Source of the DNA: Chitinophagaceae bacterium UBA4407
GTDB lineage: Bacteria > Bacteroidota > Bacteroidia > Chitinophagales > Chitinophagaceae
Length of the DNA stretch: 64,000 nt
Direction: 5' to 3'
Assembly (NCBI GenBank): GCA_002390845.1
Contig: DGQT01000081.1
Span: 43,723-107,722, forward strand
Part shown: positions 1 to 8,343 of the stretch, piece by piece
Layout: each line of letters opens with the position of its first letter
How positions within the stretch are numbered: the stretch's first letter is position 1
Position numbers and translations under genes: made by a program
The notes under the pieces: generated by a model
What the model saw: the letters and a program-made list of their open reading frames with translations, nothing else
Told to the model about the DNA's origin: nothing
Databases searched by the model: none

Positions 1-20
1 AATGCCGGCTTCAAAAATTA
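1..20 (+). repeat. Right end of an intergenic element cut by the window edge
   Basis: The first 20 bases end in a CCGGCTTCAAAAA-like string. This matches the CCGGGCTCAAAAAA terminus of the dispersed element seen throughout the window; the core lies outside to the left. Confidence 0.5.
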
Positions 21-96
21 TAGTATTACTCAAACAAAAGCGAGGAGAATATTCAAGTTTTTAAATGCACTATATTACACACAAATTGCTGCCTTT

Positions 97-1104
97 ATGT
101 TTATGAAAAAAATACTTGCAACAGCTACATTGCTTGGCTGTATATATATTGTATCTGCGCAAATACCAGACAGTACTTATGCCCAAAAATCAGGTTATCC
201 AAAAGGCGCTAAAGTTTTAATACTTCATGTAGACGATGTGGGTATGAGTTACGATTCCAATGAAGGCGCAATTAACGCAATTATGAATGGTGTGGCAACA
301 TCCTGCAGCGTAATGATGCCGTGCTCCTGGGTTCCTTCATTTATACATTACCTTCATCAGCACCCAAAAATTGATGCGGGCTTACACCTTACTTTAACTT
401 CGGAATGGAATGGCTACCGTTGGGGGCCGCTAGCCGGAAAGCCCCTTGTGCCGGGGCTTACAGATAATGAAGGTGATCTTTGGCCGAGTGTTGAAGATGT
501 GGTAAAGCATGCAACACCCGAAGAGGTTTATACCGAGATTAAAGCTCAATTAGACCGTGCAAGATCAATGGGTTTTGAACCAACACATCTTGACAGCCAC
601 ATGGGTACTTTATTTGCTTCGCCTGCTTTTATTCAGGAATATGTAAAACTTGGAATTGAAAACCACATACCCGTAATGATGCCCGGCGGGCATGATATTT
701 TAATAGCCAAACAAATGCATGCTTCAGATGAAACGATACAGCAAATGCGTATGATTGGAAAAACATTGTGGAATGCAGGTTTGCCAGTGCTTGATGACCT
801 GCATAATGAAAGTTATGATTGGGAAATTCCTGATAGTGTAAAGACGAACGATAAGAAATTACAGGCTTTTAAAACGCAGAAATATATTGCGGCAATAAAA
901 TCTTTAAAGCCAGGTATTACAATGATGATTATGCATTGTACAGCAACTACAGAAGTGTTTCGGCATATATCAGACAGTGGCCCGGTAAGAAGGGGCGATA
1001 TGCTTACAATGATTGACCCTGCTTTTAAAAAGGCGTTGGAAGATGAACATATTATACTTGTAACCTGGAAGGAGTTGATGAACAGGAGAACCGGCACTCG
1101 ATAA
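97..1104 (+). CDS. Secreted YdjC/ChbG-family carbohydrate deacetylase
   Basis: The 335-aa protein has an N-terminal signal peptide ending near SAQ (residue 22). It then shows the YdjC/ChbG signature HVDD (44-47). Likely metal ligands are D46/D47, H100 in GLHLTL, and H167/H171 in THLDSH. Members of this family use a divalent metal to remove acetyl groups from N-acetylated sugars such as chitooligosaccharides; the exact substrate cannot be read here. Translation could start at the ATG at 97 or at the second ATG (103), which begins a better lysine-rich signal peptide. It stands alone, followed by an intergenic element and a convergent operon. Family call is firm, substrate is inference. Confidence 0.85.
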   Translation: MFMKKILATATLLGCIYIVSAQIPDSTYAQKSGYPKGAKVLILHVDDVGMSYDSNEGAINAIMNGVATSCSVMMPCSWVPSFIHYLHQHPKIDAGLHLTLTSEWNGYRWGPLAGKPLVPGLTDNEGDLWPSVEDVVKHATPEEVYTEIKAQLDRARSMGFEPTHLDSHMGTLFASPAFIQEYVKLGIENHIPVMMPGGHDILIAKQMHASDETIQQMRMIGKTLWNAGLPVLDDLHNESYDWEIPDSVKTNDKKLQAFKTQKYIAAIKSLKPGITMMIMHCTATTEVFRHISDSGPVRRGDMLTMIDPAFKKALEDEHIILVTWKELMNRRTGTR

Positions 1105-1140
1105 TAAAGCCTGAAAAAGCAATAACGTGTTGCATTAAAA

Positions 1141-1222
1141 TTGCTGAATAGAATTGTTGCAGTAAAAGTGTGCGACGCAAGTACAAATCAATCTATATTC
1201 TTTAGCCGGGTACATAAAAAAT
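1141..1222 (+). repeat. Intergenic element, A core (GTGCGACGCAAG at 1170-1181)
   Basis: Its CCGGG/A-run end points at the stop codon of the minus-strand gene at 1267. Left flank TTGCTGAATA is shared with the copies at 3451, 26241 and 60795. Confidence 0.85.
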
Positions 1223-1266
1223 AACTGTAAATATTTAGCAGCTATAAAATTTACCTGCAACTAAGA

Positions 1267-1551
1267 TTACTCTTCTGTTTCTTTGCGGGGAATTACAACC
1301 TCATCGGGTACTTCTTCTGACTCGTTGCTATCGTTTCGCGGAACAACAACTTCATCAGGTATTTCATTGCCGATATTGTCATCTTTACGGGGGATTATAA
1401 CCTCATCGGGATGCTTAATATCAGCATCATTACTTTTTACCGGAATCACAACTTCGTCAATTTCTTTATTCTCCCCTTTGGGATGTGAATTAAATGCATT
1501 ACCAGTTTCCACGTTATGTAATTTAATTGATAGAATTTTATTGCTTTTCAT
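1267..1551 (-). CDS. Small repetitive acidic protein with DEVVIP repeats
   Basis: I do not recognise this 94-aa product. Its C-terminal two thirds consists of four imperfect copies of a unit containing DEVVIP or DEVIIPR, each separated by about 15 charged residues, so it is probably disordered and may act as a linear binding array. The ORF could open at 1596, but that would overlap the preceding gene. The ATG at 1551 (MKSNK) lies 8 bases after that gene's stop and is the better start. It is the last gene of a minus-strand operon with the genes ending at 1559, 1935 and 2316. No signal peptide or membrane segment is seen. Confidence 0.6.
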   Translation of the reverse strand: MKSNKILSIKLHNVETGNAFNSHPKGENKEIDEVVIPVKSNDADIKHPDEVIIPRKDDNIGNEIPDEVVVPRNDSNESEEVPDEVVIPRKETEE

Positions 1552-1558
1552 TAAGGCT

Positions 1559-1930
1559 TTATCTGGTAAAAAGTTTTTTAAATAAACCAGCAGCACCAGT
1601 TTTTATTTGCTGAGCATTTTTTGCAACCACGCCTGCCACACCAACTTCAAAAGCGGTACCTGCAATTTTTTTCAAAATATTTGTTGAGGGGCCAATCATC
1701 AATTTTTTTGAAATTAATCCGGCACCAAGCCCTAGTGTTGCATTTAAAACCTTATTGCCCAGACCCGGGCCAGAAGTAATATCATGAATACTACTTTTAA
1801 TCAGGTTTACAGGCTTAAGGCTTTCGCTTGTTTGCTGTAACTGAACGAGCAGGTTTTTTTTCTGTTCACTTGCTTTAATTTCCAATTGTAATATTGCAAA
1901 TTCTAAACCTGCTTTTGTAGTTATAGCCAT
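1559..1930 (-). CDS. Hypothetical protein of the YtxH/holin-like operon
   Basis: The 123-aa protein has a basic/coiled N-terminal half (residues 1-45) followed by glycine/alanine-rich stretches (about 58-75 and 92-103) that could lie against or cross a membrane. It begins 4 bases after the stop of the holin-like gene, so it is almost certainly cotranscribed. Small glycine-rich proteins of this kind commonly accompany YtxH and DUF1469 genes in Bacteroidota. No function can be named; envelope-stress association is inference from neighbours. Confidence 0.6.
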   Translation of the reverse strand: MAITTKAGLEFAILQLEIKASEQKKNLLVQLQQTSESLKPVNLIKSSIHDITSGPGLGNKVLNATLGLGAGLISKKLMIGPSTNILKKIAGTAFEVGVAGVVAKNAQQIKTGAAGLFKKLFTR

Positions 1931-1934
1931 ATAA

Positions 1935-2276
1935 TTAATTGAGCATTTTCTTTATAAACAAATTACTCAGAGGTTCCTTTATCCATTGTTTTCTAAATAG
2001 GTATAATACCATCCCGGTGATGCTGTATAAGCCACCGACAACAAAAAAACCGTAAGCTGTTTTTCCAAGTGCATCGCCTGTAAGCAATGCAAGGCCAACT
2101 CCAAAAAATACCAATACAGTAAAAAATATCAGTAACATGATTAACCTGTAAGCCAGTAACGAAAATGCGTCGGAAGATTTATCAATACCTTTTAGTTTTA
2201 ACAAATCAATCCTCGTTTCGAAATAGTCACCAGCATTGTTAAAAAGAGATTCAACAGAATTTTTTTGATGTTCCAT
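1935..2276 (-). CDS. Phage-holin-superfamily-III-like (DUF1469) membrane protein
   Basis: The 113-aa protein has an amphipathic N-terminal helix (residues 1-40) and two hydrophobic segments (about 42-68 and 73-93), the layout of DUF1469 or Holin-X proteins. Despite the name these are chromosomal membrane proteins usually found beside YtxH genes. Here YtxH lies 39 bases upstream and an unknown gene 4 bases downstream. It probably resides in the inner membrane and takes part in envelope or osmotic stress. There is no lysis gene nearby, so a phage origin is not supported. Confidence 0.75.
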   Translation of the reverse strand: MEHQKNSVESLFNNAGDYFETRIDLLKLKGIDKSSDAFSLLAYRLIMLLIFFTVLVFFGVGLALLTGDALGKTAYGFFVVGGLYSITGMVLYLFRKQWIKEPLSNLFIKKMLN

Positions 2277-2315
2277 GGTTAACAGTTTTCACCGGGATGT
2301 ATAAAAAATAACAGC

Positions 2316-2594
2316 CTAAGAAAGTGATTTGGTTACTTCTGCTTTTACATTCGAAACTTTCTGTCTGCCATTTTCGTACAATTCTGTAGCCTCTTCTTTG
2401 GCGTATGAAAAATTATCTGATACGCTGTCAACAAAATCATTGAACTTCTCTTTCAGGTTGTCTGCGAAGTCGGTGCTCTTTTTAGAAATCTTTTTTCTTG
2501 TTTCTGTGCCTTTATCCGGGGCGAACAAAATTCCTAATACTGCTCCCGCAGCGGCGCCGATCAGCAATCCGGAAATTAATTTTTTTGAACTCAT
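2316..2594 (-). CDS. YtxH domain protein
   Basis: After a short start the protein has one glycine/alanine-rich membrane helix (ISGLLIGAAAGAVLGILFAP) and then a long charged coiled-coil tail, the YtxH architecture. The reading frame can be extended to a TTG at 2603, but the ATG at 2594 (MSSKK) is the normal YtxH start and is preferred. The product is about 92 aa and sits in the inner membrane with its helix tail in the cytoplasm. It is the first gene of the operon running to 1267. YtxH proteins are associated with general stress responses; the molecular role is unknown. Confidence 0.85.
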   Translation of the reverse strand: MSSKKLISGLLIGAAAGAVLGILFAPDKGTETRKKISKKSTDFADNLKEKFNDFVDSVSDNFSYAKEEATELYENGRQKVSNVKAEVTKSLS

Positions 2595-2917
2595 GATAAT
2601 CAAGTTTTAAAATTTATTGAATTTAATTTTATATCAGACAAACCATCTAAAATGCTGCCAACAATAACCCTAACTGTACTTATTAACTTTTAAATAAATT
2701 TTTCTGTAATCGTGAGTATTATTTTCTACAATTGTCCGCATGCCTGTAAGCAATTTTTACCCCAGAATATTTATAATTCAATTTTATTAAGTTCTTTTTA
2801 GTGGGTTTGGCAAATGGCACAATTATGTAGCGGTATGTTACAATTTTAAGGCATTGAATTTTTCTTTGAAAATGCAATGTGCCTTTGGAAAAAATTATTA
2901 AACAAAAAAAGAACGCT

Positions 2918-3391
2918 ATGCAACCTAAAATCGGGATTACAGAAAAAAATCTTAAGAGTATTAGCACTGTACTAAGCAACGTATTGGCAGATGCCGTTGT
3001 ACTTTATACAAAAACAAGAAAATTTCATTGGAATGTATCAGGCGAAAGCTTTATGGAGCTTCATAAATTATTTGAAAACCAGTATAAGCAACTTGAGGAA
3101 GCAATTGATGCGATTGCAGAACGCATTAATAAACTTGGTACAAAAACACCTGGAACTATGCAGGAGTTTCTTCAATTGTCTTCTATAAAAGAGGCGCCTG
3201 GTAAATACCCCTCACAAAAAGAAATGCTGAAAGAATTGTTGAGTAATCATGAAGCTGTAATCGTACAACTACGGAGTAACATAGATGATTGTGATAAAAA
3301 ATTCGGCGATGCCGGAACTACAGATTTCCTTACAGGGTTAATGCAGGAACACGAAACAATTGCATGGACGTTACGCCGGTACTTAGATTAG
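2918..3391 (+). CDS. dps: Dps-family ferritin-like DNA-protection protein
   Basis: The 157-aa protein has the Dps ferroxidase-site signature: H37 and H49 plus D64 and E68, with the 12/15/4 spacing of the intersubunit di-iron centre of known Dps proteins. It forms dodecamers that oxidise and store iron using hydrogen peroxide and protect DNA. The frame is open from 2879, but the ATG at 2918 (MQPKIGI) gives a normal-length Dps with an A-rich leader. It is divergent from the YtxH operon and close to an iron-permease-family gene, which fits a stress/iron neighbourhood. Confidence 0.9.
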   Translation: MQPKIGITEKNLKSISTVLSNVLADAVVLYTKTRKFHWNVSGESFMELHKLFENQYKQLEEAIDAIAERINKLGTKTPGTMQEFLQLSSIKEAPGKYPSQKEMLKELLSNHEAVIVQLRSNIDDCDKKFGDAGTTDFLTGLMQEHETIAWTLRRYLD

Positions 3392-3450
3392 CTTTTATTA
3401 GCATGACACTTCTTAAAAGGTTGTGAAAGCTTACGGGAACTGCGCTGGAA

Positions 3451-3528
3451 CTGTTGAATAGAAAACAATAGCCGCAGTGTGCGACGCAAGAAATGTTTAA
3501 TTAAAAAACAAATGCCGGGCTAAAAAAA
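3451..3528 (+). repeat. Intergenic element, A core (3479-3490)
   Basis: It ends in GCCGGGCTAAAAAAA. It faces the inverted copy at 3571-3646, so the pair forms a long imperfect inverted repeat filling most of the 401-base gap between dps and the next gene. Confidence 0.85.
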
Positions 3529-3570
3529 CTCCGCATCTTCCGGTATTTAATGATTTATTTACTGAAGGCC

Positions 3571-3646
3571 TTTTTTTAGTCAGGCTAATCAATACTATTC
3601 AGCTTTACTTGCGTCGCACACTGCAACGTTCTTATTTATGGCATCG
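3571..3646 (-). repeat. Intergenic element, A core, inverted (3608-3619)
   Basis: It begins with a T-run then CAGGCT and carries CTTGCGTCGCAC. It is the partner of the copy at 3451 with A/T-run ends facing each other. It shares GCATCG at its outer edge with copies at 20661 and 45401. Confidence 0.85.
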
Positions 3647-3792
3647 TGGGCTGCGGATTTCAATCGTTTTAGCCCTGCAAATGAAAACAGTATAATACCG
3701 CTCAATATTTTTTTCGATAGTCTTTTTCAGAAAAATAAATTGACATTTAATTTAAATCATCAGGAAGCTTTTTTGAACATAAAAAAACGGGT

Positions 3793-4275
3793 ATGAGAAA
3801 AGGCAGTAGTTCTGAATTTTCAAAAACATTTGACAGATTTTCTGGTATAGTAACAAGGGCAACCGGCAGCCCTGCAGCATTTATCAGTGCTTTTGCAGTA
3901 ATTATAGTTTGGGTAATAACCGGGCCTGTATTTAAATTTTCTGACACCTGGCAATTGGTTATTAATACAGGAACTACCATCATTACTTTTTTAATGGTAT
4001 TTGTAATTCAGCAATCGCAGAATAAAGACACCATGGCTATTCAGTTAAAATTAAACGAGCTGATTGCAGCAAACAAAGAGGCCAGTAACCGGCTTATTGA
4101 TATAGAAGATTTAACTGAAGACGAATTAAAGGTGCTTAAGAAATTTTACATTACCCTGAGCGAATTGGCTCAAAAAGAAAAAGATCTATTTACTTCCCAC
4201 TCCCTGGATGAAGCCACACACAATCATAAAGCAAAAGCCACTGATAAAACTATTTCTAAAACCGTAAAAAAATAA
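3793..4275 (+). CDS. Low-affinity iron permease-family membrane protein
   Basis: The 160-aa protein matches the small bacterial members of the low-affinity iron permease family. It has a short cytoplasmic start, the motif VTRATGSPAAF (20-30), two hydrophobic helices (about 30-48 and 55-75) and the QQSQNKD motif followed by a helical tail. The fungal family name comes from Fet4; iron transport by these short bacterial proteins is not established, so the function is uncertain. It follows dps. The lysine-rich C-terminus is cytoplasmic in the simplest topology. Confidence 0.75.
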   Translation: MRKGSSSEFSKTFDRFSGIVTRATGSPAAFISAFAVIIVWVITGPVFKFSDTWQLVINTGTTIITFLMVFVIQQSQNKDTMAIQLKLNELIAANKEASNRLIDIEDLTEDELKVLKKFYITLSELAQKEKDLFTSHSLDEATHNHKAKATDKTISKTVKK

Positions 4276-4277
4276 GT

Positions 4278-4298
4278 TGCCTTTAAATAATAAAGGCA
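4278..4298 (-). terminator. Possible terminator between convergent genes
   Basis: TGCCTTT and AAAGGCA form a 7-bp stem. On the minus strand the hairpin is followed by ACTTATTTTTTT, so it may stop the minus-strand gene ending at 4314. The U-tract is separated from the stem by several bases, making this modest. Confidence 0.4.
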
Positions 4299-4313
4299 TA
4301 TCCTCATTGAGTA

Positions 4314-4760
4314 TTACTGAATTGAATTAAGCAATTTTATTTTCATAAACGAACACTTAATACTGTTAAGCTGATAAATGAGTATATCTCTTAACCATTG
4401 ATACGGAAAATATTCGTTTAACACATTGCGGTAGGCCTTTTCAAAAAACCTTTCAGTTGCTGTACATATTACAAGTGTTTCTTTTAAACTGGCGGCGTTC
4501 ATAATTGAGCGAATATTTTTCAATAACTCTTCGCAGTTAAAAATAGATATTACGGGTATCTCATTTATTCTAAGCATCTGCAATTGCGACTTTAATTCCT
4601 GTTCATATTGGTTTGTTTCAAGCGCAAAGCTTCTTAGGGTAAGTCTTAAATGATCATCGTCAATTTCTTTTGAAACAAGTTCAAATTCTTCGCGTGTCTG
4701 GTGAAGAAATGAAATTAAGAGGTGTATCTTTTCGATAACAGGTTTTACAATATTTTCCAT
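4314..4760 (-). CDS. Predicted four-helix-bundle protein, possibly DUF2383/PA2169-like
   Basis: The 148-aa protein is almost entirely helical, with heptad-like stretches at about 8-30, 38-62, 78-110 and 115-140, and has no signal peptide. The length, the pattern of acidic and histidine residues and the stress-gene context resemble the PA2169/DUF2383 ferritin-like bundle, but the canonical metal-ligand spacing is not clear. It is convergent with the iron-permease-family gene. Treat it as a conserved-type hypothetical; a structure prediction compared with the ferritin-like fold would decide. Confidence 0.5.
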   Translation of the reverse strand: MENIVKPVIEKIHLLISFLHQTREEFELVSKEIDDDHLRLTLRSFALETNQYEQELKSQLQMLRINEIPVISIFNCEELLKNIRSIMNAASLKETLVICTATERFFEKAYRNVLNEYFPYQWLRDILIYQLNSIKCSFMKIKLLNSIQ

Positions 4761-4984
4761 GGAAACTTTTTATATGGCTATCTGTTTTAAAGGAGTATTT
4801 AAAGTTTTAGTGGGTCAATATCTGTACCACTATCGCAGGAATTTGATTGATTAAAAAAACTTAACTTTTGATAAGACAGTAATAACAAACGATACTAACA
4901 ACAGGAGTATGTTAATTTATTTTTTACCCATTATACTTAGTATTGTTGCATACATACCAAAAACGGCAGCATGCTGAATTTTTA

Positions 4985-5062
4985 ACTGCTATACGGCGTT
5001 CTCTTCGTTATGGTGTGCAACGCAAGGATCATAAATAGAAAAATAAAAGCCCGCTAATATTT
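4985..5062 (+). repeat. Degenerate intergenic element (core GTGCAACGCAAG, 5015-5026)
   Basis: One base differs from the A core and the right end is reduced to GCCCGCTAATA. It lies in the 361-base gap 4761-5121, where I see nothing else except A+T-rich sequence. Confidence 0.6.
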
Positions 5063-5121
5063 AAAATACTTTTCTTCAACTAAGGCAAGCCTGCTATATA
5101 TAAACTATATTCACTTCAGTT

Positions 5122-6537
5122 ATGAAAATTGCTTTGGATAAAAAATTTTTTGCAGACCGCCGTATACGGTTGGGCTACCTGCTGGTATTTATTCTGCTCT
5201 TAACCTCGTATTTTTTTATTTTTTTTATGAATGGGCAAATTCAAAAACAGGCTGACAGTATTGTTCATACAAATTCTGTTATAATGCAGGCTGGGGTGCT
5301 TTTGTCTGATGTAACAGACGCAGAAACAGGTTTAAGGGGATACCTGATTATGAAAGACAAAGAATTTCTACAGCCCTTTAATGGCAGCCCGAAAAGGATT
5401 AGCACCGCTATTGCGCAACTAAGAACTTTAACGATCGATAACCCGGAACAACAAAAGCGAATTGATACCCTTAACAGAATTGTAGTTAAAAGAATTGCGA
5501 TTATCAACTCCTGCCTTAATGTTTTTGAGAACTCAAATCGCCTGATAACCGATTCATTAAAAATGCTTATTTATTCAGGTAAGCAGCTAATGGATAAGAT
5601 AAGAGATTGCGTTCAACGTGTTAAAAATACAGAGCAAAACCTACTGCAAAGCCGTACAACTGATTTAATCGCTTATAAAAGCGCGGTTAGGGTTATTAAT
5701 ATTACTTCTCTTGTTATCGCTTTTCTTTTTTTAGCTTATGCCATTTTTACTTATTACAGAGAAAACACTTTAAAAAAGCAGGCTGATAAAGCGGCATTGT
5801 TATACGCCCAGGAACTGGAGAAAAGTATAAAGGATTTAAAAGAAGCAAATACAGAGCTAATTGAATTAAGACGTAACGAAAAATTTGCAGTTACAGGCCG
5901 TATTGCACGTACCATTGCGCATGAAGTAAAGAATCCCTTAACCAATATAAATCTTGCCGCAGAACAATTAAAAGAAGTGGTATCTCCTGACGATGAAACA
6001 AACATGCTTTTTGACATGATTACCCGAAACGGCAACCGCATTAACCAATTGGTATCTGACCTGTTGAATTCTACAAAAATTTCTGAACTAAAATTCGAAA
6101 AGGTTTCGGTAAATGAATTATTAGATGAGGCATTATATATGGCCAAAGACCGTATTGAATTAAACAATGTTAAAGTAGAGAAGGAATATAATGCCCAACT
6201 ATCTGCTGTGTTAGTGGATAAAGAACAAATAAAAACCGCACTGCTTAATCTTATTGTAAACGCAATTGAAGCTACTGAGCAGGGAAGGGGAATACTGAAT
6301 ATAAGAACCGGTACTAAGAATAATAAATGTGTGGTAATTATTGCCGATAACGGCGTAGGTATGAAAAAAGACGATCTCTTAAAACTCTTCGAACCCTATT
6401 TTACAAAAAAACCAAAAGGCACCGGTTTGGGGTTAACACATACGCAAAGCATCATCCTTAATCATAAAGGCTCTATAAATGTAGAAAGCGAACCTGGTAA
6501 AGGAACAAAGTTTGAAGTTATATTAGACTTTGCCTAG
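5122..6537 (+). CDS. Sensor histidine kinase with CHASE3 domain
   Basis: The 471-aa protein has a first membrane helix (18-36), an extracytoplasmic CHASE3 domain recognised by DAETGLRGYLI (66-76), a second helix (192-212), a short coiled coil, a HisKA domain with phospho-acceptor H267 in IAHEVKNP, and a HATPase domain (N380, D409-N-G, late GTGLGL). There is no receiver domain. It probably autophosphorylates and passes phosphate to a separate regulator. The single-domain regulator (7518) and the NtrC-type regulator (8825) are the nearest candidates. The ligand is unknown. It is convergent with the CsbD gene. Confidence 0.9.
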   Translation: MKIALDKKFFADRRIRLGYLLVFILLLTSYFFIFFMNGQIQKQADSIVHTNSVIMQAGVLLSDVTDAETGLRGYLIMKDKEFLQPFNGSPKRISTAIAQLRTLTIDNPEQQKRIDTLNRIVVKRIAIINSCLNVFENSNRLITDSLKMLIYSGKQLMDKIRDCVQRVKNTEQNLLQSRTTDLIAYKSAVRVINITSLVIAFLFLAYAIFTYYRENTLKKQADKAALLYAQELEKSIKDLKEANTELIELRRNEKFAVTGRIARTIAHEVKNPLTNINLAAEQLKEVVSPDDETNMLFDMITRNGNRINQLVSDLLNSTKISELKFEKVSVNELLDEALYMAKDRIELNNVKVEKEYNAQLSAVLVDKEQIKTALLNLIVNAIEATEQGRGILNIRTGTKNNKCVVIIADNGVGMKKDDLLKLFEPYFTKKPKGTGLGLTHTQSIILNHKGSINVESEPGKGTKFEVILDFA

Positions 6538-6594
6538 AACATGCTAATTTACAGCCGGCTTTAAGAATTACTTTGTAAAACTGTTGTTGTAATC

Positions 6595-6635
6595 TTAATA
6601 CAAATGCCCTCTGAAAAAGAAGGCATTTGTATTAA
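6595..6635. terminator. Bidirectional hairpin terminator
   Basis: A perfect 14-bp stem (6595-6608 with 6622-6635) and a 13-base loop lie midway between the convergent stop codons of the histidine kinase and the CsbD gene. The U-tracts are short on both strands. Confidence 0.6.
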
Positions 6636-6652
6636 ACCACCTGCATATTGTT

Positions 6653-6853
6653 TTACAGTTTTTCAATCCAATCTTTAATCGCTTCTTTTGTTTGCCCGGT
6701 TTTCTGCTGAATACGGCCAAGCAATTCATCGTCTTTACCTTCCTCGTACAGCAGATCATTATCGGTTAAATCTGCATACTGCTTTTTTACTTTGCCTTTA
6801 ATTTCGTTCCAGGTGCCATTTAACTTTAATTTCCACGTTTCCATGTTTTTCAT
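6653..6853 (-). CDS. CsbD family stress protein
   Basis: The 66-aa protein has the CsbD pattern: WKLKLNGTWNEIKGKVKKQY near the start, then LTDNDL and a Gly-Arg-Ile-Gln-x-Lys-Thr-Gly helix (GRIQQKTGQTKEAI). CsbD proteins are small, helical, abundant stress proteins of unknown mechanism. Either ATG at 6853 or 6844 could be used; METWKLK is the usual family start. It lies among other stress genes. Confidence 0.9.
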   Translation of the reverse strand: MKNMETWKLKLNGTWNEIKGKVKKQYADLTDNDLLYEEGKDDELLGRIQQKTGQTKEAIKDWIEKL

Positions 6854-6892
6854 TTTTGGTTTTTAAAAATAAGAATAAAGAAATATTTTTTA

Positions 6893-6960
6893 CCCTGCAA
6901 TTGAATACCTATCGGCTTTTCTTGCGTCGCACTCTTGGGCTGCCATAGCTTTATTGATCA
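6893..6960 (-). repeat. Intergenic element, A core, inverted (6921-6932)
   Basis: CTTGCGTCGCACTCTTGGG is clear but the GAGCC end is worn away. It is paired head-to-head with the copy at 7101-7171; together they occupy the gap between two minus-strand genes. Confidence 0.75.
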
Positions 6961-7100
6961 AAGCGAAGATAAAAGCGAAGGCATGCCCTGTACGCTAAAC
7001 ATTAAAGCGGCAATTTCTGCAATTGCGTGCTTTGGAATTTGCCAAAATTAAAGCCTCAGAAAATCTGAATTTAAACGAATGCCGAATGTTTAAGCCTGTT

Positions 7101-7171
7101 CAGTTATATTCTGAAAGTACAAGTGTGCGACGCAAGTAAAGCACAATATTGATACTGTTGCCCGGTTAAAA
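7101..7171 (+). repeat. Intergenic element, A core (7125-7136)
   Basis: GTACAAGTGTGCGACGCAAG is intact. The right end TGCCCGGTTAAAAAG stops about 25 bases before the stop codon of the small membrane gene at 7196. Confidence 0.85.
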
Positions 7172-7195
7172 AGAAAAAAAGCTATACCGTTTACT

Positions 7196-7342
7196 TCAGG
7201 CAGAACGGATCACTTTCAGCAGTATTGCAATTATTGCAATAACGAGTAAAATATGTATAAGTCCTGAAGCGCCATATACAAAGAATCCAAGCGCCCAGCC
7301 AATAATTAAAATCACAGCGATGAGGTACAGTAAATTGCCCAT
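7196..7342 (-). CDS. 48-aa DUF5670 (lmo0937-type) membrane protein
   Basis: This short frame reads MGNLLYLIAVILIIGWALGF at its start, then a Gly-Ala-Ser-Gly turn and a second hydrophobic helix ending in KVIRSA and a TGA stop. Two membrane helices with a WALGFF motif are typical of the tiny lmo0937/DUF5670 proteins, which are common beside CsbD and YtxH genes in Bacteroidota. The role is unknown, presumably envelope or osmotic stress. The size makes it easy to miss in automated calling. Confidence 0.85.
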   Translation of the reverse strand: MGNLLYLIAVILIIGWALGFFVYGASGLIHILLVIAIIAILLKVIRSA

Positions 7343-7517
7343 AATTTTTTGTTTTAATTTATATCAACCTTTATTGAAAAAATTTTGCCAGAAAATGCCG
7401 GGCACTAAAACGCAGTGCTACCGTGTGTTTTAGCTTAACAGTGATTATAACAACCGAAGAAATTTGTAGACAATCTTCTACAAGTGAGAAAAAAAAATAC
7501 TAAATATCGTGGGCAGA

Positions 7518-7916
7518 TTAATGAATGAAATTGTCTAAAGTATCGTTCATAGCGGCACGTGTAAAGGGCTTACCCAGAAAAAAGTCTGCACCTTTATCAA
7601 GTGCATTCATCCTGTCGGGCTGGGTATCATGGGCCGTTATCATGATAATGTGAATTTCAGGGTAATTTTTTTTAATAAAAGATATAAAATCAACGCCAAG
7701 GCCATCGGGCAAATGGTTGTCTAGAATAAGAATATCAGTAGTATTGTTCGAAAGATATTTTACCGCATCGGAAAGAGAGTTCACATAATTGTAGTCCAGG
7801 TTTTTTTGTTTTAAAATTCCAGAGACTAAATAACAAATATCCAGATCGTCTTCCACAATCAGGGCTTTATGAGACTTTACAGCACTTAAAATGATGTCTT
7901 TCTTAAAATCGTTCAT
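7518..7916 (-). CDS. Single-domain response regulator
   Basis: The 132-aa protein is a stand-alone receiver domain. It has the acidic pocket E22-D23-D24, phospho-acceptor D66 in ILILDNHLPDG, the switch threonine T94 and K116 in LGKPF. There is no output domain, so it may act as a phosphate shuttle or by protein contact. The frame extends to 7961, but the ATG at 7916 (MNDFKK) is a normal start. It lies between the CHASE3 kinase and the NtrC-type regulator, suggesting a phosphorelay; that link is inference. Confidence 0.9.
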   Translation of the reverse strand: MNDFKKDIILSAVKSHKALIVEDDLDICYLVSGILKQKNLDYNYVNSLSDAVKYLSNNTTDILILDNHLPDGLGVDFISFIKKNYPEIHIIMITAHDTQPDRMNALDKGADFFLGKPFTRAAMNDTLDNFIH

Positions 7917-8343
7917 GTTCACAATGTTGATTCGTAAAACTACGCAAACATTAGTCAGCAAAAATCAAACAAGTTTTTACATACATATATATGTAGGCTG
8001 CTTTATAAACCTAAATTCTAATTTTTGGTATTGTCAAATAATTAAAAATTTCAAAAAAAGATTTTTGGTGAATATTTATTTCCCCATATATGTTGACTAT
8101 TTGCCTCATGTTATTGTGTTTTAAATAATATTCCTTGTAAAATATTGTAAGCAGTGAATTGTGCTAACATTTTATTCGTCATAAAATTGTATTTGGCAGG
8201 ATATTTATAATAATACAGGTACCAGCTCTTAATAGCAGTTATGAAAAAATTTTGTAACTCTTATTATTTACGGCCGTTGCTAGCTGAAAAACACTGATAG
8301 CCGGGCTGGCTCTTTAATATTCAATTATACATAAACTAAAAAA
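7917..8343. other. Gene-free A+T-rich stretch
   Basis: A 427-base gap between the divergent response regulator and the lipoprotein gene. It contains no recognisable intergenic element core and no convincing ORF. It presumably holds promoters for both genes, but I cannot assign one. Confidence 0.5.

Noticed and set aside
1935..2276. Prophage remnant because of a holin-like protein
   Set aside because: DUF1469 proteins are ordinary chromosomal genes beside YtxH. No phage structural, integrase or lysis gene is near.
7343..7391. Sigma-54 promoters before the stress genes (for example near 7375-7390 and 11069-11084)
   Set aside because: The best matches miss the invariant GC of the -12 element or have wrong spacing, so none is strong enough to list.
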